Shown here one piece after another: positions 42,235-51,698 of a stretch of DNA of 64,000 nt (position 1 is the stretch's first letter; the number at the start of each line of letters is the position of its first letter). The notes beneath the pieces were generated by a model. That model ran no database searches. It was not told where the DNA came from and saw nothing but the letters and a program-made list of their open reading frames with translations. Made by a program: the position numbers and the translations under genes. Origin of the DNA: Paraburkholderia sp. SG-MS1 (GTDB lineage: Bacteria > Pseudomonadota > Gammaproteobacteria > Burkholderiales > Burkholderiaceae); the NCBI RefSeq assembly GCF_012275575.1, contig NZ_NPIH01000279.1:1-64000 (forward strand), in the 5' to 3' direction.

Positions 42235-42771
42235 ATGGAAGCGACAAAACAGGACAATGTAGAGGCAGGATCCGGTTCGCCGGACGCGCTGGCTATGCTC
42301 GAGGCAGACCATCGCGCGGTTGAAAAACTTTTCAAGGCGTTCGAGAAAACCGCCGACGACGACCTCGAAGCGAAGGCCGCACTGGCTCAACGCGCGTGCG
42401 AAGAGCTGTCGATTCACACGATGCTCGAAGAAGAGCTGCTTTACCCGGCCGCTCACGAGGCGTTGCCGGACAGCGACAAGATCGACGTCGAAGAAGCGTA
42501 TGTCGAGCACTTTCTGGTCAAGACCCTGATCGCGAAGTTCGAAACGATGAAGGTGGGCGACAAGGGCTTCGACGCAACCTTCAAGGTGATGAGCGAAATG
42601 GTGAACCATCACGTCGAGGAAGAAGAGAAAGAACTCTTCCCGGAACTGCGCAAGTCGACATGCAATTTGCGCGCGCTTGGCGACGGGATGGCCAAACGCA
42701 AGGCGCAGTTGCAAAGCAAGCTCGATAAGGCGGGTAGCAAGGCGGTGGGCGACAAGACCGCGACGCTTTGA
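42235..42771 (+). CDS. Hemerythrin-domain protein
   Basis: A 178-residue four-helix hemerythrin/HHE protein. Candidate di-iron ligands are His26, His61, Glu65, His92, His126 and Glu130 (EADHRAVEKLF, SIHTMLEEELL, VEHFLVKTLI, NHHVEEEEKELFP). Such proteins bind oxygen or NO or protect iron-sulfur centres. AGGAG precedes the ATG at 42235. A lysine-rich tail ends the protein. It is next to the RecQ-like gene on the same strand, 53 bases away. Confidence 0.9.
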   Translation: MEATKQDNVEAGSGSPDALAMLEADHRAVEKLFKAFEKTADDDLEAKAALAQRACEELSIHTMLEEELLYPAAHEALPDSDKIDVEEAYVEHFLVKTLIAKFETMKVGDKGFDATFKVMSEMVNHHVEEEEKELFPELRKSTCNLRALGDGMAKRKAQLQSKLDKAGSKAVGDKTATL

Positions 42772-42824
42772 ATGTTGGAGCGCAACAGCCTGTCGCGCAC
42801 GCTAACGGAAAATAGAACACATCC

Positions 42825-44573
42825 ATGACGCTAGAGCAGCGGCTTCGCAGCATGCGCAAGACGATGCGTGACATGTTCGGCATTGCACGACTACGCGCCG
42901 GTCAGGAAGACATCATTCGCAGCGTGCTGGAACGGCGCGATACGCTGGCGACGATGCCAACAGGCGCCGGCAAATCCCTCTGTTACCAGTTGCCGGCATT
43001 GCATCTCGACGGTACGACGCTGGTCGTGTCGCCGCTCATCGCGCTCATGAAAGATCAGGCGGACAAACTGCTGGCAGCGGGCATCGAGTGCACGTTGGTC
43101 AACAGCACGTTGCGCGAGCGCGAAGAACGCGAGGCGTTGCAACGCATTCTGGATGGCAACAGCGGCATCGTTTTCGTTACGCCGGAACGGCTCGCGCAGC
43201 CCGCGTTCATGAAGGTATTGCAGGCCGGCGGAGCGCAAAGCGTAGGGCTGGTGGTAGTCGACGAAGCGCATTGCGTATCGCAATGGGGCCACGACTTTCG
43301 GCCCGCGTTTCTCGGGATCGCCGGCGCCGTCAAGGCGCTCGGCCAGCCACCGGTACTCGCTTTGACCGCGACTGCAACCCAGCCTGTGCTCGACGATGTC
43401 ACGCGTTCGTTGGGATTGCGTGACCCGCGCATCGTCCGCACGGGCACGTTGCGGGAGAACTTGCGTTATCGCGTCGTACAGGTCAGCGTGGGTGGCGGTA
43501 AAGATGGCGCCGAGCGGGCCGCCCAGGCCAAGCGCGAACAGTTGCGGGAGGTGATCGCGTCGAACGCGGGGAGCGGCATTATCTACACCGCGACGGTACG
43601 CGAAGCCGAGGGCATTTACGCGTGGCTCGCGGATGCGCAAGAGTCAGTGGCGCTCTACCATGGCAAGCTGGCTCCGAGCGCGCGGGACGCTGCGCAGGAC
43701 GCGTTCATGTCGGGCGGGGCGCGGCTCATGGTCGCCACCAACGCGTTCGGCATGGGCATCGACAAAGCCGATATCCGTTTCGTGGTCCATTATCAGATGC
43801 CTGGCAGCCTTGATGCCTACTACCAGGAAACCGGCCGCGCCGGTCGCGATGGCGAACCCGCCGACTGCGTGCTGCTATTCGATCTGAATGACCGGCGCAT
43901 CCAGCAGTTCTTTCTCGCTGGCAGGTATCCGAGCGTCGAACTGGCGCAGCGCCTGTACGACACACTCGCAGCCCGCTGCAAAGAAGCGGGCGCGGGCGCC
44001 ACGTTCGTCGAACTCAAGGACGCGCTGCCCGACGTGGGCCGCGGCAAACTGGAGGTTGCGCTCAACATGCTGGTCGAGGCACGGATTGCGGCGCGCGACC
44101 GGCAGCGGCGCTATCGCCTGCGAGCACGCGACGGTGCCCGAAATAGCGCGCACGAAGCGGTGGCGAAAGCCGCCGGACAATTCGAAGCAAGGAGCGTTCG
44201 CGACAAGGAAACACTGCAACAGATGATCGATTACGCGCAGAGCGGTCAGTGCCGTTGGCGCGTGATACTGGCGTACTACGGCGACACACCGTCGATGCGG
44301 CGCTGCGGCGTGTGCGACAACTGCCTGAACCCGCCACAAATCGCGCCGGTGGAGCGGTCGATCACGGTGCGCGGCGCATTGGTCGACGCGGAAGTAGCCG
44401 ACGGGGCGTCGAAGCCGCAACCCTGGTCACCCGGCGACGCGGTGCGCGTGCCAAGGTTCGGCTCGGGAGAGGTCGCGTTGGTAAGCGGCGAGCAGGTCGC
44501 GATCGTGTTTCCGGACGGCAGGACCCGGACGTTCATGGCGAGCTACGTGCGGGCGGCACGGCGGCCGGTTTAG
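42825..44573 (+). CDS. RecQ-family ATP-dependent DNA helicase
   Basis: A 582-residue 3'-5' DNA helicase: Q-motif FGIARLRAGQEDII, Walker A MPTGAGKS (44-51), DEAH box (146-149), motif VI YYQETGRAGRDGEPADC, and a RecQ zinc site with Cys in GQCRWRVILAYYGD and RRCGVCDNC. It lacks the HRDC domain; the last ~85 residues form a small strand-rich tail (WSPGDAVRVPRFGSGEV), as in the short RecQ-like group typical of Burkholderia. Role: recombination and fork repair. Confidence 0.92.
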   Translation: MTLEQRLRSMRKTMRDMFGIARLRAGQEDIIRSVLERRDTLATMPTGAGKSLCYQLPALHLDGTTLVVSPLIALMKDQADKLLAAGIECTLVNSTLREREEREALQRILDGNSGIVFVTPERLAQPAFMKVLQAGGAQSVGLVVVDEAHCVSQWGHDFRPAFLGIAGAVKALGQPPVLALTATATQPVLDDVTRSLGLRDPRIVRTGTLRENLRYRVVQVSVGGGKDGAERAAQAKREQLREVIASNAGSGIIYTATVREAEGIYAWLADAQESVALYHGKLAPSARDAAQDAFMSGGARLMVATNAFGMGIDKADIRFVVHYQMPGSLDAYYQETGRAGRDGEPADCVLLFDLNDRRIQQFFLAGRYPSVELAQRLYDTLAARCKEAGAGATFVELKDALPDVGRGKLEVALNMLVEARIAARDRQRRYRLRARDGARNSAHEAVAKAAGQFEARSVRDKETLQQMIDYAQSGQCRWRVILAYYGDTPSMRRCGVCDNCLNPPQIAPVERSITVRGALVDAEVADGASKPQPWSPGDAVRVPRFGSGEVALVSGEQVAIVFPDGRTRTFMASYVRAARRPV

Positions 44574-44748
44574 CTCATCTGTGTGGCAATTCAGCTTTCA
44601 TCCGGACAGCGGGGGGCAGGCGGTCGAAGGGCGGGCAAGCGCTGCCCTGACCCAGCCGCCGCGATGCGCGACTACGCGGACTTCACTGTGCAGACACACG
44701 GCGTGACCTTCCGCACGGACGTAGCCGCGCCAGCCTTCACGCGGCGAC

Positions 44749-45057
44749 TTAAACGTCCTGGGTGATTGCTTTGCGCGCGGCACGCCCTAGCCATGCGGTA
44801 ATTCCCGAGCGGCCCACAATGCCGACGGTGCGCCTCGGTCCGAGGACGATTGCGCCAACACACAACGCAAGGAGAAGCGTCACGCGCGGTGCCTCTGCCA
44901 ACGAAGTCACGACACTGGCCACCGTCGAGCGCGTCTGCCCGCGAACAACCGGAACCGCTGGTGGAGCACGGTTCGCTACGAGCAACGCCTCGCGCGACGC
45001 TGCCATGCGCAGCAGGATGGCGGCCTGCGCGTCCCTGGAGGTACGTTCGTGGTTCAA
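44749..45057 (-). CDS. Small membrane protein, YqjK-like position
   Basis: A 102-residue protein: N-terminal basic helix (NHERTSRDAQAAILLRMAAS), one hydrophobic segment (VTLLLALCVGAIVLGP) and a basic C-terminus. The start is inferred to be TTG at 45057, overlapping the TGA of the upstream gene (TTGA) with AAGGAGG 7 bases before it. It is the third gene of a YqjD-YqjE-YqjK-like series. Family assignment rests mostly on position. Confidence 0.65.
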   Translation of the reverse strand: MNHERTSRDAQAAILLRMAASREALLVANRAPPAVPVVRGQTRSTVASVVTSLAEAPRVTLLLALCVGAIVLGPRRTVGIVGRSGITAWLGRAARKAITQDV

Positions 45058-45428
45058 CTCAGTGCCTCCTTCAGTGTGTCGAGATCGTCCCGGATTTCTC
45101 TCTGCAAAACGTGAAGCGATCGTCCAGGTTTCTGTGACCGGACGACAGCGAGGGACACGATAGATATAACCAGCCACATTGCTGCAACGCCCCATACAAC
45201 GTGTAGAAAATAGGGCGTTCCCCAAGCCGTCGCGATGACCGCGATGCACACAAACGAAAGGGTGAAAAGGCCGGCGACCGCGAGGGCGACGAGTGCGCTT
45301 AACTCGCGGACAAGGCGTTTGCGGGTCTCCTCCAGTTCGACACCGAGGAGTTCGCCATAGTCGGTGGCCCGTTCGACACAGAATCTGCCGACGTTGCGCC
45401 ACTGTGTGACTTTCGAACGCATGGACAT
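45054..45428 (-). CDS. YqjE-like phage-holin-superfamily membrane protein
   Basis: A 124-residue inner-membrane protein with two helices (LVALAVAGLFTLSFVCIAVI and VWGVAAMWLVISIVSLAVV) separated by a short loop, plus a charged N-terminal region EYGELLGVELEE-like (DYGELLGVELEETRKRLVRE). This matches the YqjE/holin III family often encoded beside YqjD-like proteins. GAGGAG precedes the ATG at 45428. It overlaps the next gene by 4 bases. Confidence 0.8.
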   Translation of the reverse strand: MSMRSKVTQWRNVGRFCVERATDYGELLGVELEETRKRLVRELSALVALAVAGLFTLSFVCIAVIATAWGTPYFLHVVWGVAAMWLVISIVSLAVVRSQKPGRSLHVLQREIRDDLDTLKEALS

Positions 45429-45532
45429 AGCGGGACTCCTCGATATAGTTTGGTTCGCAGACGCGGCAATGGCCAGTCAACCGCTGTCGTCCGTACCTCA
45501 CCATTCGCGACGAAGTACAGACGCCAATCGTC

Positions 45533-45829
45533 TTAGTCCCGGTCTCTCCAGCTGTCCCTTGGATTATCGGGCCTCCCCCGGTTCGCCGAACGTAGCGCCC
45601 CGAGTACAAAGCCGATGCCGGCAGCAATCGCCAGTGCAGCGAATGGCCGCTCCACCGTGGTTTCGCGAACGACATCGGCGATGTCGGCATAGAGTTGCTG
45701 TGCCTTTCCGCTCAGCTCCCTGGCCTTGCCGCTGACTTGCGCGCCGGCATCACCGAGCAACTCGCCGGCGGCTTGCTGTACGTCGCCGACAGCCTCGCGT
45801 AGTGCTCCTTCTCCTTTCGTCGTTTCCAT
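45533..45829 (-). CDS. DUF883 (YqjD/ElaB-like) inner-membrane protein
   Basis: A 98-residue protein: a helical N-terminal region (LREAVGDVQQAAGELLGDAG) and one C-terminal membrane helix with a glycine-zipper (FAALAIAAGIGFVLGALR) followed by a basic tail. YqjD/ElaB proteins are stationary-phase, ribosome-associating membrane proteins in E. coli. GAGGAG precedes the ATG. It is 104 bases upstream of the YqjE-like gene and starts the operon. Confidence 0.85.
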   Translation of the reverse strand: METTKGEGALREAVGDVQQAAGELLGDAGAQVSGKARELSGKAQQLYADIADVVRETTVERPFAALAIAAGIGFVLGALRSANRGRPDNPRDSWRDRD

Positions 45830-45832
45830 TGC

Positions 45833-46297
45833 CTACTCCTCAAGTGGGTGCGATCGGGCCGCACAGGGAAATGCGTCTATTTGCACAGTCGAGCCTTCGC
45901 TATTCGCACAGCGTTCACCCGATGGGCGGTACGCCGTGCCAGATAATGCGCAAAAGTCGGACCCGCCTTGATGGTCCGCCGCTCGGTGTGAATCCCCGGC
46001 ACCGAAAGTAACGTCCGAGGATTCTGATTCGCGCGCCAGGCGCAGCAGTTCGCTCGTCCCTTGCAACTGACTATGCCCGACCACGTCGTCCGGACCAAGA
46101 CTCCGGCAACACGCCGGACACCCCGGCTTCATGGTGGCAAAGAGAACGTTCTCTCCGTCGTATGTACCGGCGTGGGTTAAGTTGCGCAGTCGCGCCTGAT
46201 GCCCACCGGCTCGAAAAGCGCCCACCTCTACCGTTTCGATGAGGGCTCCCCGATGTCCGCATGAGCATTCGACGTAGGTGAAGATCCGGGTTTTCAT
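45833..46297 (-). CDS. Hypothetical zinc-ribbon-like protein
   Basis: A 154-residue protein. The N-terminal half has CSCGHRG (about residues 10-16) and a CPACC knuckle in ATMKPGCPACCRSLG, so a metal-binding ribbon is plausible. The C-terminal half is polar with no recognised domain. AGGAGG lies 5 bases before the ATG at 46297. It ends 3 bases before the DUF883 gene start on the same strand, so they may be co-transcribed. Confidence 0.55.
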   Translation of the reverse strand: MKTRIFTYVECSCGHRGALIETVEVGAFRAGGHQARLRNLTHAGTYDGENVLFATMKPGCPACCRSLGPDDVVGHSQLQGTSELLRLARESESSDVTFGAGDSHRAADHQGGSDFCALSGTAYRPSGERCANSEGSTVQIDAFPCAARSHPLEE

Positions 46298-46585
46298 GTT
46301 GGCCTCCTGCTGGTCACCTCCCATGCCGCATGAATTGGGCCACTCAGCCATCCTGTGATCGTTGCCTTATATGAAAACGCCGCGCACGTCGCTGCAAGGA
46401 GCGGGCACAAGTTGTGCGAAGTGTCGGGGCGGCACTGTCTGTCGGTGCGACGACGACATAGCCATGCATAAGCCGTCCAGTCCGACGACGGTGCCTAACG
46501 CGTTTCATACCGGTCGGCGTGTTCGGGAAGTAGTGGCCGGTCGCCAGGCGCGGAGCGCTCGGACCGAGAGGAACAGGAGAAGACC

Positions 46586-47287
46586 ATGCTCGGTGTCGTC
46601 ATTCCAGCTCATAACGAAGCCGACTATATTGGCTCGTGCGTGCGCTCGGTCATCGAGGCCGCACGGCATCCGGCGCTCGGTGGCGAACAGGTCAGCATCT
46701 TTGTGGTCCTCGATAGCTGTACTGACGCAACCGGTGACGTTGCCCGTGCACTCGACGCACATGTCCTACTTGTCGAGACCCGCAATGTAGGCGTCGCGCG
46801 CGCGACGGGGGCCGCTGCCGCGTTGGCTCAGCGCGCACGGTGGCTCGCCTTTACGGATGCTGACACTACCGTCGCGCCGGACTGGCTGGTCCAGCAACTA
46901 CTCTGCCGCGCGGACGCCGTCTGTGGCGTGATCAGTGTGACCGACTGGGGTGGCCATAGTGACGCCGTGCGCGAAAACTTCGTGACGACGTATCGCGATG
47001 CCGACGGTCATCGCCATATTCACGGTGCAAATCTGGGCGTGTCCGCAAGCGCTTATGCGCTGGTAAAGGGCTTTCAGCCCCTTGCAACGAACGAGGACGT
47101 TGCTCTGGTGGAGGCGTTGATCGCCGCCGGGGCGACGGTTGCATGGAGCGCCGCTCCCCGTGTGATTACCAGCGCGAGACTGGATTCGCGAGCCCCCGGT
47201 GGATTCGGCGATGCATTGCGTCAGGTGAGTCGCCGATTGGCGGCGACCGAGCTCAAAACAGCGGCGCTTACGGCTTGCGGACGGTGA
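46586..47287 (+). CDS. Glycosyltransferase family 2 protein
   Basis: A 233-residue GT-A fold protein: MLGVVIPAHNEADYIGSCVR, then FVVLDSCTDATGDVAR and the metal-binding TDADTTVAPDW. No membrane segment is visible, so it is a soluble or peripheral transferase; the sugar and acceptor are unknown. AGGAGAAGACC precedes the ATG. Upstream 288 bases hold nothing recognised. Confidence 0.88.
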   Translation: MLGVVIPAHNEADYIGSCVRSVIEAARHPALGGEQVSIFVVLDSCTDATGDVARALDAHVLLVETRNVGVARATGAAAALAQRARWLAFTDADTTVAPDWLVQQLLCRADAVCGVISVTDWGGHSDAVRENFVTTYRDADGHRHIHGANLGVSASAYALVKGFQPLATNEDVALVEALIAAGATVAWSAAPRVITSARLDSRAPGGFGDALRQVSRRLAATELKTAALTACGR

Positions 47288-47464
47288 GCTCGCGCGAAAA
47301 ATAGAGTGGCCGTGCACGGGATCACGCGGCGTCTGTCGAGTGCCGGTCGCGTCGCTCGCATCGATCTCTTCGCAAACGCGTTAGAACTTGCACGTTGGCG
47401 AGCAGGAACATCACGGTTGCCTCTCGCCAAAAAACTGAAATTCGAATTGCTCGGGGGAAACGCT

Positions 47465-48694
47465 ATGGCCCAAAAAGCCGGTAAGAACAGGAAAGTGCCT
47501 GACTTCAAGAGTCGGCAGGCCGTATTGACGGCGCTACGCAATACAAAGATGGCCCGCTCAGCGCACGCGTATGTGCGTGGCAATACGATGAAATTCTATG
47601 AATGGCTTGAGACCCGTCACACTCAATCATTGCCAGAAGGCCCTCCCATCTGGATATGTGGCGACTGCCACACGGGCAATCTCGGCCCCGTTGCCGATGC
47701 GCAGGGTCGTGTGGAAATTCAGATTCGCGACCTCGACCAGACTGTGATCGGAAATCCGGCGCACGATCTGATCCGGCTGGGGCTGTCGCTTGCCACGGCT
47801 GCGCGCGGTTCCGACTTGCCAGGGCTCACGACGGTCCACATGATGGAAGCGCTCGCCGATGGATATGAACGCGCGCTGGAGCGGGAATCGAAGGGCAAGG
47901 AAACAGATCTGGAAAAGAAGCCGGCGACGGTGCGCGTCGTCATGCAGGAAGCGGTGCGCCGTTCGTGGAAGCACCTGGCCGTCGAGCGTCTCGACGACAT
48001 CACGCCCACGATACCGCTAGGCAAGCGATTCTGGCCGCTTACAAAGGACGAAGCGGTCGAAATCGCGGCGCTGTTCGAGAAGGAATCGATAAGCCAGCTC
48101 GCGACCAGTCTGCGTGGGAGAAAGGATGACGGTCAGGTGTCGGTGCTCGACGCCGCCTATTGGGTCAAAGGTTGCAGCTCACTCGGCCGTCTGCGGTACG
48201 CCGTTCTGCTCGATGTCGATGGCGGCGTCATTGAGGGAGATGATCTCTGCCTGATCGACATCAAGGAAGGGTTGAAGGCCGCAGCACCGAGATATGCGGG
48301 CGCTGGCATGCCGAAAGACAATGCCGAGCGTGTCGTCGAAGGGGCGCGGCATTTATCGCCATTTCTCGGCGAGAGGATGCGCGCGGACCGGGTGCAGGAT
48401 CGTTCAGTGGTGATCCGGGAATTGCTCCCACAGGACATCAAACTCGAGATCGATCAATTGAGCCAGTCGGAAGCGATGGACGTCGCGCGCTATCTGGCGC
48501 AGGTCGTCGGCAAAGCGCATGGGCGGCAGATGAATCACGCCACTCGGGCGGCGTGGCTCAAGGAGGTGCGGCGCGGTCGCTCGAAAACCATTGATACGCC
48601 GTCGTGGCTCTGGAATGGCGTTGTCGAACTTCTCGGCAGCCATGAGGTGGCTTATCTGGAGCACTGTCGCCGGTATGCGTTGGAGACAGCGTAG
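47465..48694 (+). CDS. DUF2252-family protein
   Basis: A 409-residue protein of the DUF2252 family, which has a kinase-like fold: AYVRGNTMKFYEWL, then WICGDCHTGNLGPVADAQGR with the HxxN catalytic-loop-like element, and IQIRDLDQTVIGNPAHDLIR with a DFG-like Asp. Biochemical function is unknown. The frame is open from 47306 and those 53 residues are not excluded, but ATG 47465 has GGGGGAAA upstream. It is shorter than many DUF2252 proteins. Lies 177 bases after the GT2 gene. Confidence 0.82.
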   Translation: MAQKAGKNRKVPDFKSRQAVLTALRNTKMARSAHAYVRGNTMKFYEWLETRHTQSLPEGPPIWICGDCHTGNLGPVADAQGRVEIQIRDLDQTVIGNPAHDLIRLGLSLATAARGSDLPGLTTVHMMEALADGYERALERESKGKETDLEKKPATVRVVMQEAVRRSWKHLAVERLDDITPTIPLGKRFWPLTKDEAVEIAALFEKESISQLATSLRGRKDDGQVSVLDAAYWVKGCSSLGRLRYAVLLDVDGGVIEGDDLCLIDIKEGLKAAAPRYAGAGMPKDNAERVVEGARHLSPFLGERMRADRVQDRSVVIRELLPQDIKLEIDQLSQSEAMDVARYLAQVVGKAHGRQMNHATRAAWLKEVRRGRSKTIDTPSWLWNGVVELLGSHEVAYLEHCRRYALETA

Positions 48695-48868
48695 ATCATT
48701 TCGGCTCGCGGTACGTGGGGCAGATGGTGGAACGCGGACGCTCTTGCGAGTCGAGGCGTGTCTTCAGTCTCCAGTCCGCCTGTTCGCCCGCTCCAAACTG
48801 GGTAAGACTGCTCCGCCGTCACGGTACGGTTGTTGCGGCCATGGATGAACCGTTGCGGACCGCTTCCC

Positions 48869-49306
48869 ATGCCAACGATTCTTTTAGTAGACAACGATCC
48901 GGACATCCTCGCCGCCTTGAGCGTCGCTATGGAGTGGCGCGGATATCGAGTCCGGTTATCGGGAGATGGCAAGGCCGCGCTGGAAATGGCGGGAAGGTGT
49001 TTGCCGGACCTGATTGTCACGGATTGCAGCATGCCGGAGATGGACGGCGTCGACTTGTGTCGGCGGCTCAAGTCATATCCAGCCCTTGCGTCGATCCCAG
49101 TCATCCTGGTCTCAGGACAAGTGCAGCCTGATCGGAAACCAGCCCTCTGGAGCGCGTTTTTCCAAAAGCCCGTAGATTTTGGCGCGTTTGAATCCACGGT
49201 GGGATTGCTGCTGTTATCGCGACCTTTGCGCGAGATGCTTCGTCCTATGCGTTCCGACCGTGCAGCGTCGCGATGGCAGCCGGTATCGGCGGCGTTGATA
49301 TCTTGA
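48869..49306 (+). CDS. Receiver-only response regulator
   Basis: A 145-residue single-domain receiver: acidic pocket Asp8 and Asp10 (LLVDNDPD), phospho-acceptor Asp52 (LIVTDCSMPEMDG), Thr/Ser strand (VILVSGQ) and Lys (FFQKPVDF). There is no output domain and no histidine kinase adjacent. It closely resembles the receiver at 59980 in the segment around Asp52. It probably acts in a phosphorelay or by protein contact. Confidence 0.85.
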   Translation: MPTILLVDNDPDILAALSVAMEWRGYRVRLSGDGKAALEMAGRCLPDLIVTDCSMPEMDGVDLCRRLKSYPALASIPVILVSGQVQPDRKPALWSAFFQKPVDFGAFESTVGLLLLSRPLREMLRPMRSDRAASRWQPVSAALIS

Positions 49307-49551
49307 GCGCGCCGGGGCAATCGTCCTCGCCCGGTCGTCGAGGGTTTCAGGTAAGCATTGAATCTCCCGGCGGTGCGCTATCACACGATGCTGCCTGGGC
49401 GATGCTCCGCAGTTTAGATCGCAGAATCTCCGGTCACTGTCAAGCCGGCCCGCCCAGGTTTGCGCCCATTCGATTCACCGGGATATTGCAAGTTCTCCGA
49501 CGGAAGTACGGCGAAGAGTTCGCTTCGCTCGAACACGTGGCCGGTATTTGA
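49273..49551 (+). CDS. Hypothetical protein, uncertain
   Basis: A possible 92-residue protein overlapping the end of the receiver gene. The middle (HDAAWAMLRSLDRRISGHC) is helix-like and the C-terminus is RRKYGEEFASLEHVAGI. No family recognised, no good ribosome site; a start near 49300 would remove the overlap. Confidence 0.3.
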   Translation: MAAGIGGVDILSAPGQSSSPGRRGFQVSIESPGGALSHDAAWAMLRSLDRRISGHCQAGPPRFAPIRFTGILQVLRRKYGEEFASLEHVAGI

Positions 49552-49697
49552 GCGCGAGGCAGGCTATTGCGACAATCTGCGGCCTTCAGCATGAGGGCTG
49601 CCTACTCGTCCGACCTACGGCATGCGAATTGCGGCGGATGTAGAGCGGGTTCGCACCTCCCGGTGCCAACGACCGCCCATGCCTTGAGGAGACTGTC

Positions 49698-49976
49698 ATG
49701 CGAGTTGCGACGAAGGGACTTTTGTTTTCGGCATTATTTATCGGTATTGCAGGAAGCGTATATGCGCAAGGCGCCGGCGGCGGGGCGGCCGGTGGGCAAG
49801 GTGGCACGGGAATGAGCAAACCCAATGCGGCCGGTTCGACCGATACCGTTTCCGGTGCATCGGGTGCGAACACCATGGCGCCAGGCGGTACCGCCTCATC
49901 GCACAAGAAGATGCACAAGAAGCCAAGCGCCGCGACGCCGGCATCTGCAACCAATCCAGCTTCAGGCGGTAGTTGA
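49698..49976 (+). CDS. Small secreted Gly/Ala/Ser-rich protein
   Basis: A 92-residue protein with a Sec signal peptide (MRVATKGLLFSALFIGIAGS, cleavage after VYA-Q) and a low-complexity mature part (GGGAAGGQGGTG, then KKMHKKPSAATPASAT). No folded domain expected. Such small exported proteins are common in Burkholderiaceae. GAGGAG-like sequence precedes the ATG. It stands alone. Confidence 0.7.
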   Translation: MRVATKGLLFSALFIGIAGSVYAQGAGGGAAGGQGGTGMSKPNAAGSTDTVSGASGANTMAPGGTASSHKKMHKKPSAATPASATNPASGGS

Positions 49977-50248
49977 AGAATGCAAGGGAGAAAGCGCGAC
50001 AATCCGCCGTTCATGTCGTTCGTGAAAGAACATGAACAATACGGAGAAATGCAAACACACCGAGACGGCCCGTCTTGAGTTGCGTATCGCGGGTGGCGCT
50101 TGTCGTAGGAGCGCCACGTCGCTAGCATGCTCTACCTGAACTCGCGGCACGTTCGCATGGAGGAACTGACCGCGAGTTTCCCGGCTCTGCACGGCGGCAC
50201 GGACGTAAGAAGATTGACGCTCGCTTCGGCAGACATTCAAGGCGCCCG

Positions 50249-51166
50249 TCAGGTGGTCCGATCCGGAGATTGCTGTCTTTCACTGGGCTTGTCGCTCGCC
50301 GTCTTCGACGCCTCCCTGAGAGCGGCGGTAACTTCCGAGCCGAATAAGAAAACGACTGCTGCAAAGAATAGCCACATCATCAGCACCGCCAGCGACCCTG
50401 CAGCGCCAAATGAGCTTGCCGTACCGGCATGGGCAAGATAGAACCCGAAGAGATGCCTCCCGGCGGTGAAGAGTGCTGAGGCAGTTACGCCGCCCACAAG
50501 CGCGTGACGAAAGTGCACATTGACGTCCGGCAGCCATTTGATAAGGGCGGCAAATCCAATTGCAAGCACAACCAGTCCGAGGACAGATTCGCCCACGAAT
50601 GCGACAACAATTAATGCGGAATCCCCAAAAATCGCGTGACCGGCGAACTGTATGGCCGCGTCGAGAACCAGCGAGACGACTAGCAGGAAGCCGAGCCCCA
50701 TCGCCATGCCGAAGGAAACCAGCCGCGCACGCAGTAGAAGCGCCAGTCCAGCAATGCCTTTAGCGGACTCTGCGTGGAACACGACGTCGAGTGCGGTGTT
50801 TAGAGACGAAAACGTGGCTGATGCACCGATGGCTAAAAGGGCAATGGAAAGCGCAGCGGCAACGCCGCTTCCGCTTGAAGTGTGCGCATGTTCGACGAGA
50901 GATTGCATCGCGCTTGCAGCGTCGTTGCCAAGAACGCCCTTGATCTGGTCAAAGAGCCGTCCCTTGGCCGCGTCCTGACCAAAAAACCATCCGGCGACAG
51001 CGAGAACGATGAGGAGCGTCGGCGCGAGCGAAAATGCGGAAAAAAAGCCGATGCTAGCCCCCATCATCGGGCAGCGGTCTTCCGAGAATTTGCTCAGCGC
51101 AGCTCGCCCTATGGACACCAATGACGGCTTGAGCGCAACGGCTCGACGGTTCGCTTGACTCGACAT
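50249..51166 (-). CDS. YihY/BrkB-family inner-membrane protein
   Basis: A 305-residue membrane protein of the YihY/virulence-factor BrkB family: GASIGFFSAFSLAPTLLIVL opening helix, then ASATFSSLNTALDVVFHAES and the closing pair YLAHAGTASSFGAAGSLAVL and MMWLFFAAVVFLFGSEVTAAL. About six helices. Once called RNase BN, the family is probably a transporter or envelope protein. ATG 51166 with GAGG upstream; GTG 51178 is the alternative. It is 272 bases from the secreted-protein gene. Confidence 0.87.
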   Translation of the reverse strand: MSSQANRRAVALKPSLVSIGRAALSKFSEDRCPMMGASIGFFSAFSLAPTLLIVLAVAGWFFGQDAAKGRLFDQIKGVLGNDAASAMQSLVEHAHTSSGSGVAAALSIALLAIGASATFSSLNTALDVVFHAESAKGIAGLALLLRARLVSFGMAMGLGFLLVVSLVLDAAIQFAGHAIFGDSALIVVAFVGESVLGLVVLAIGFAALIKWLPDVNVHFRHALVGGVTASALFTAGRHLFGFYLAHAGTASSFGAAGSLAVLMMWLFFAAVVFLFGSEVTAALREASKTASDKPSERQQSPDRTT

Positions 51167-51283
51167 GGGGAACCTCACGTTTCAGGCCGTGCGGCCTCGT
51201 TGCGGTAAGCGACTCGCAGCTTTTTTCCCTTTGACGCCTCCGCGGCATCCTGCACGCCGACCGTGTTCACGTCTTGTCTCTGA

Positions 51284-51457
51284 CTACGTCTGATCAGGCC
51301 GGTCCTCATCGACTTCCTCGCCGTCCTCTGACTCAATCCGGGTGGTGCCGCCGGTCGCTGGTGGGTCGCTGGCGGGAAAGGTGTCTTCAATGGCCTGGTC
51401 GACCTCGTCTTCGGACTTGTCGCTTGCAGAATTCTTCTGCTTTGGAGCGGTGGTCAT
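51284..51457 (-). CDS. Small acidic hypothetical protein
   Basis: A 57-residue very acidic protein: SASDKSEDEVDQAIEDTFPA then SDPPATGGTTRIESEDGEEV. The IEDTFPASDPP type motif recurs in short proteins of many proteobacteria with unknown role. GGAG lies 6 bases before the ATG at 51457. It is minus strand, 117 bases before the BrkB gene, possibly the same transcript. Confidence 0.7.
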   Translation of the reverse strand: MTTAPKQKNSASDKSEDEVDQAIEDTFPASDPPATGGTTRIESEDGEEVDEDRPDQT

Positions 51458-51698
51458 TTGGATCTCCGGTTTCATGGACTGATTTGGGACGAGCAAGGCT
51501 TATTCCACGAAGTCGAGGCGTGCAAATCCGTTGAGACGGTTGTCAACCCGGCTGAGCGCGTGAGTAACGCCATGCCACTCCGCTTGAACTGGGCAAGCCG
51601 TTCGCGACACCGCATGAAGCACTCGCGGGCAAAAAAATGCCGCAGACCATGCCGCGGCAAGTGTCCCGCCGAGCATCACGCTCTTCAAGACAGGTTCA

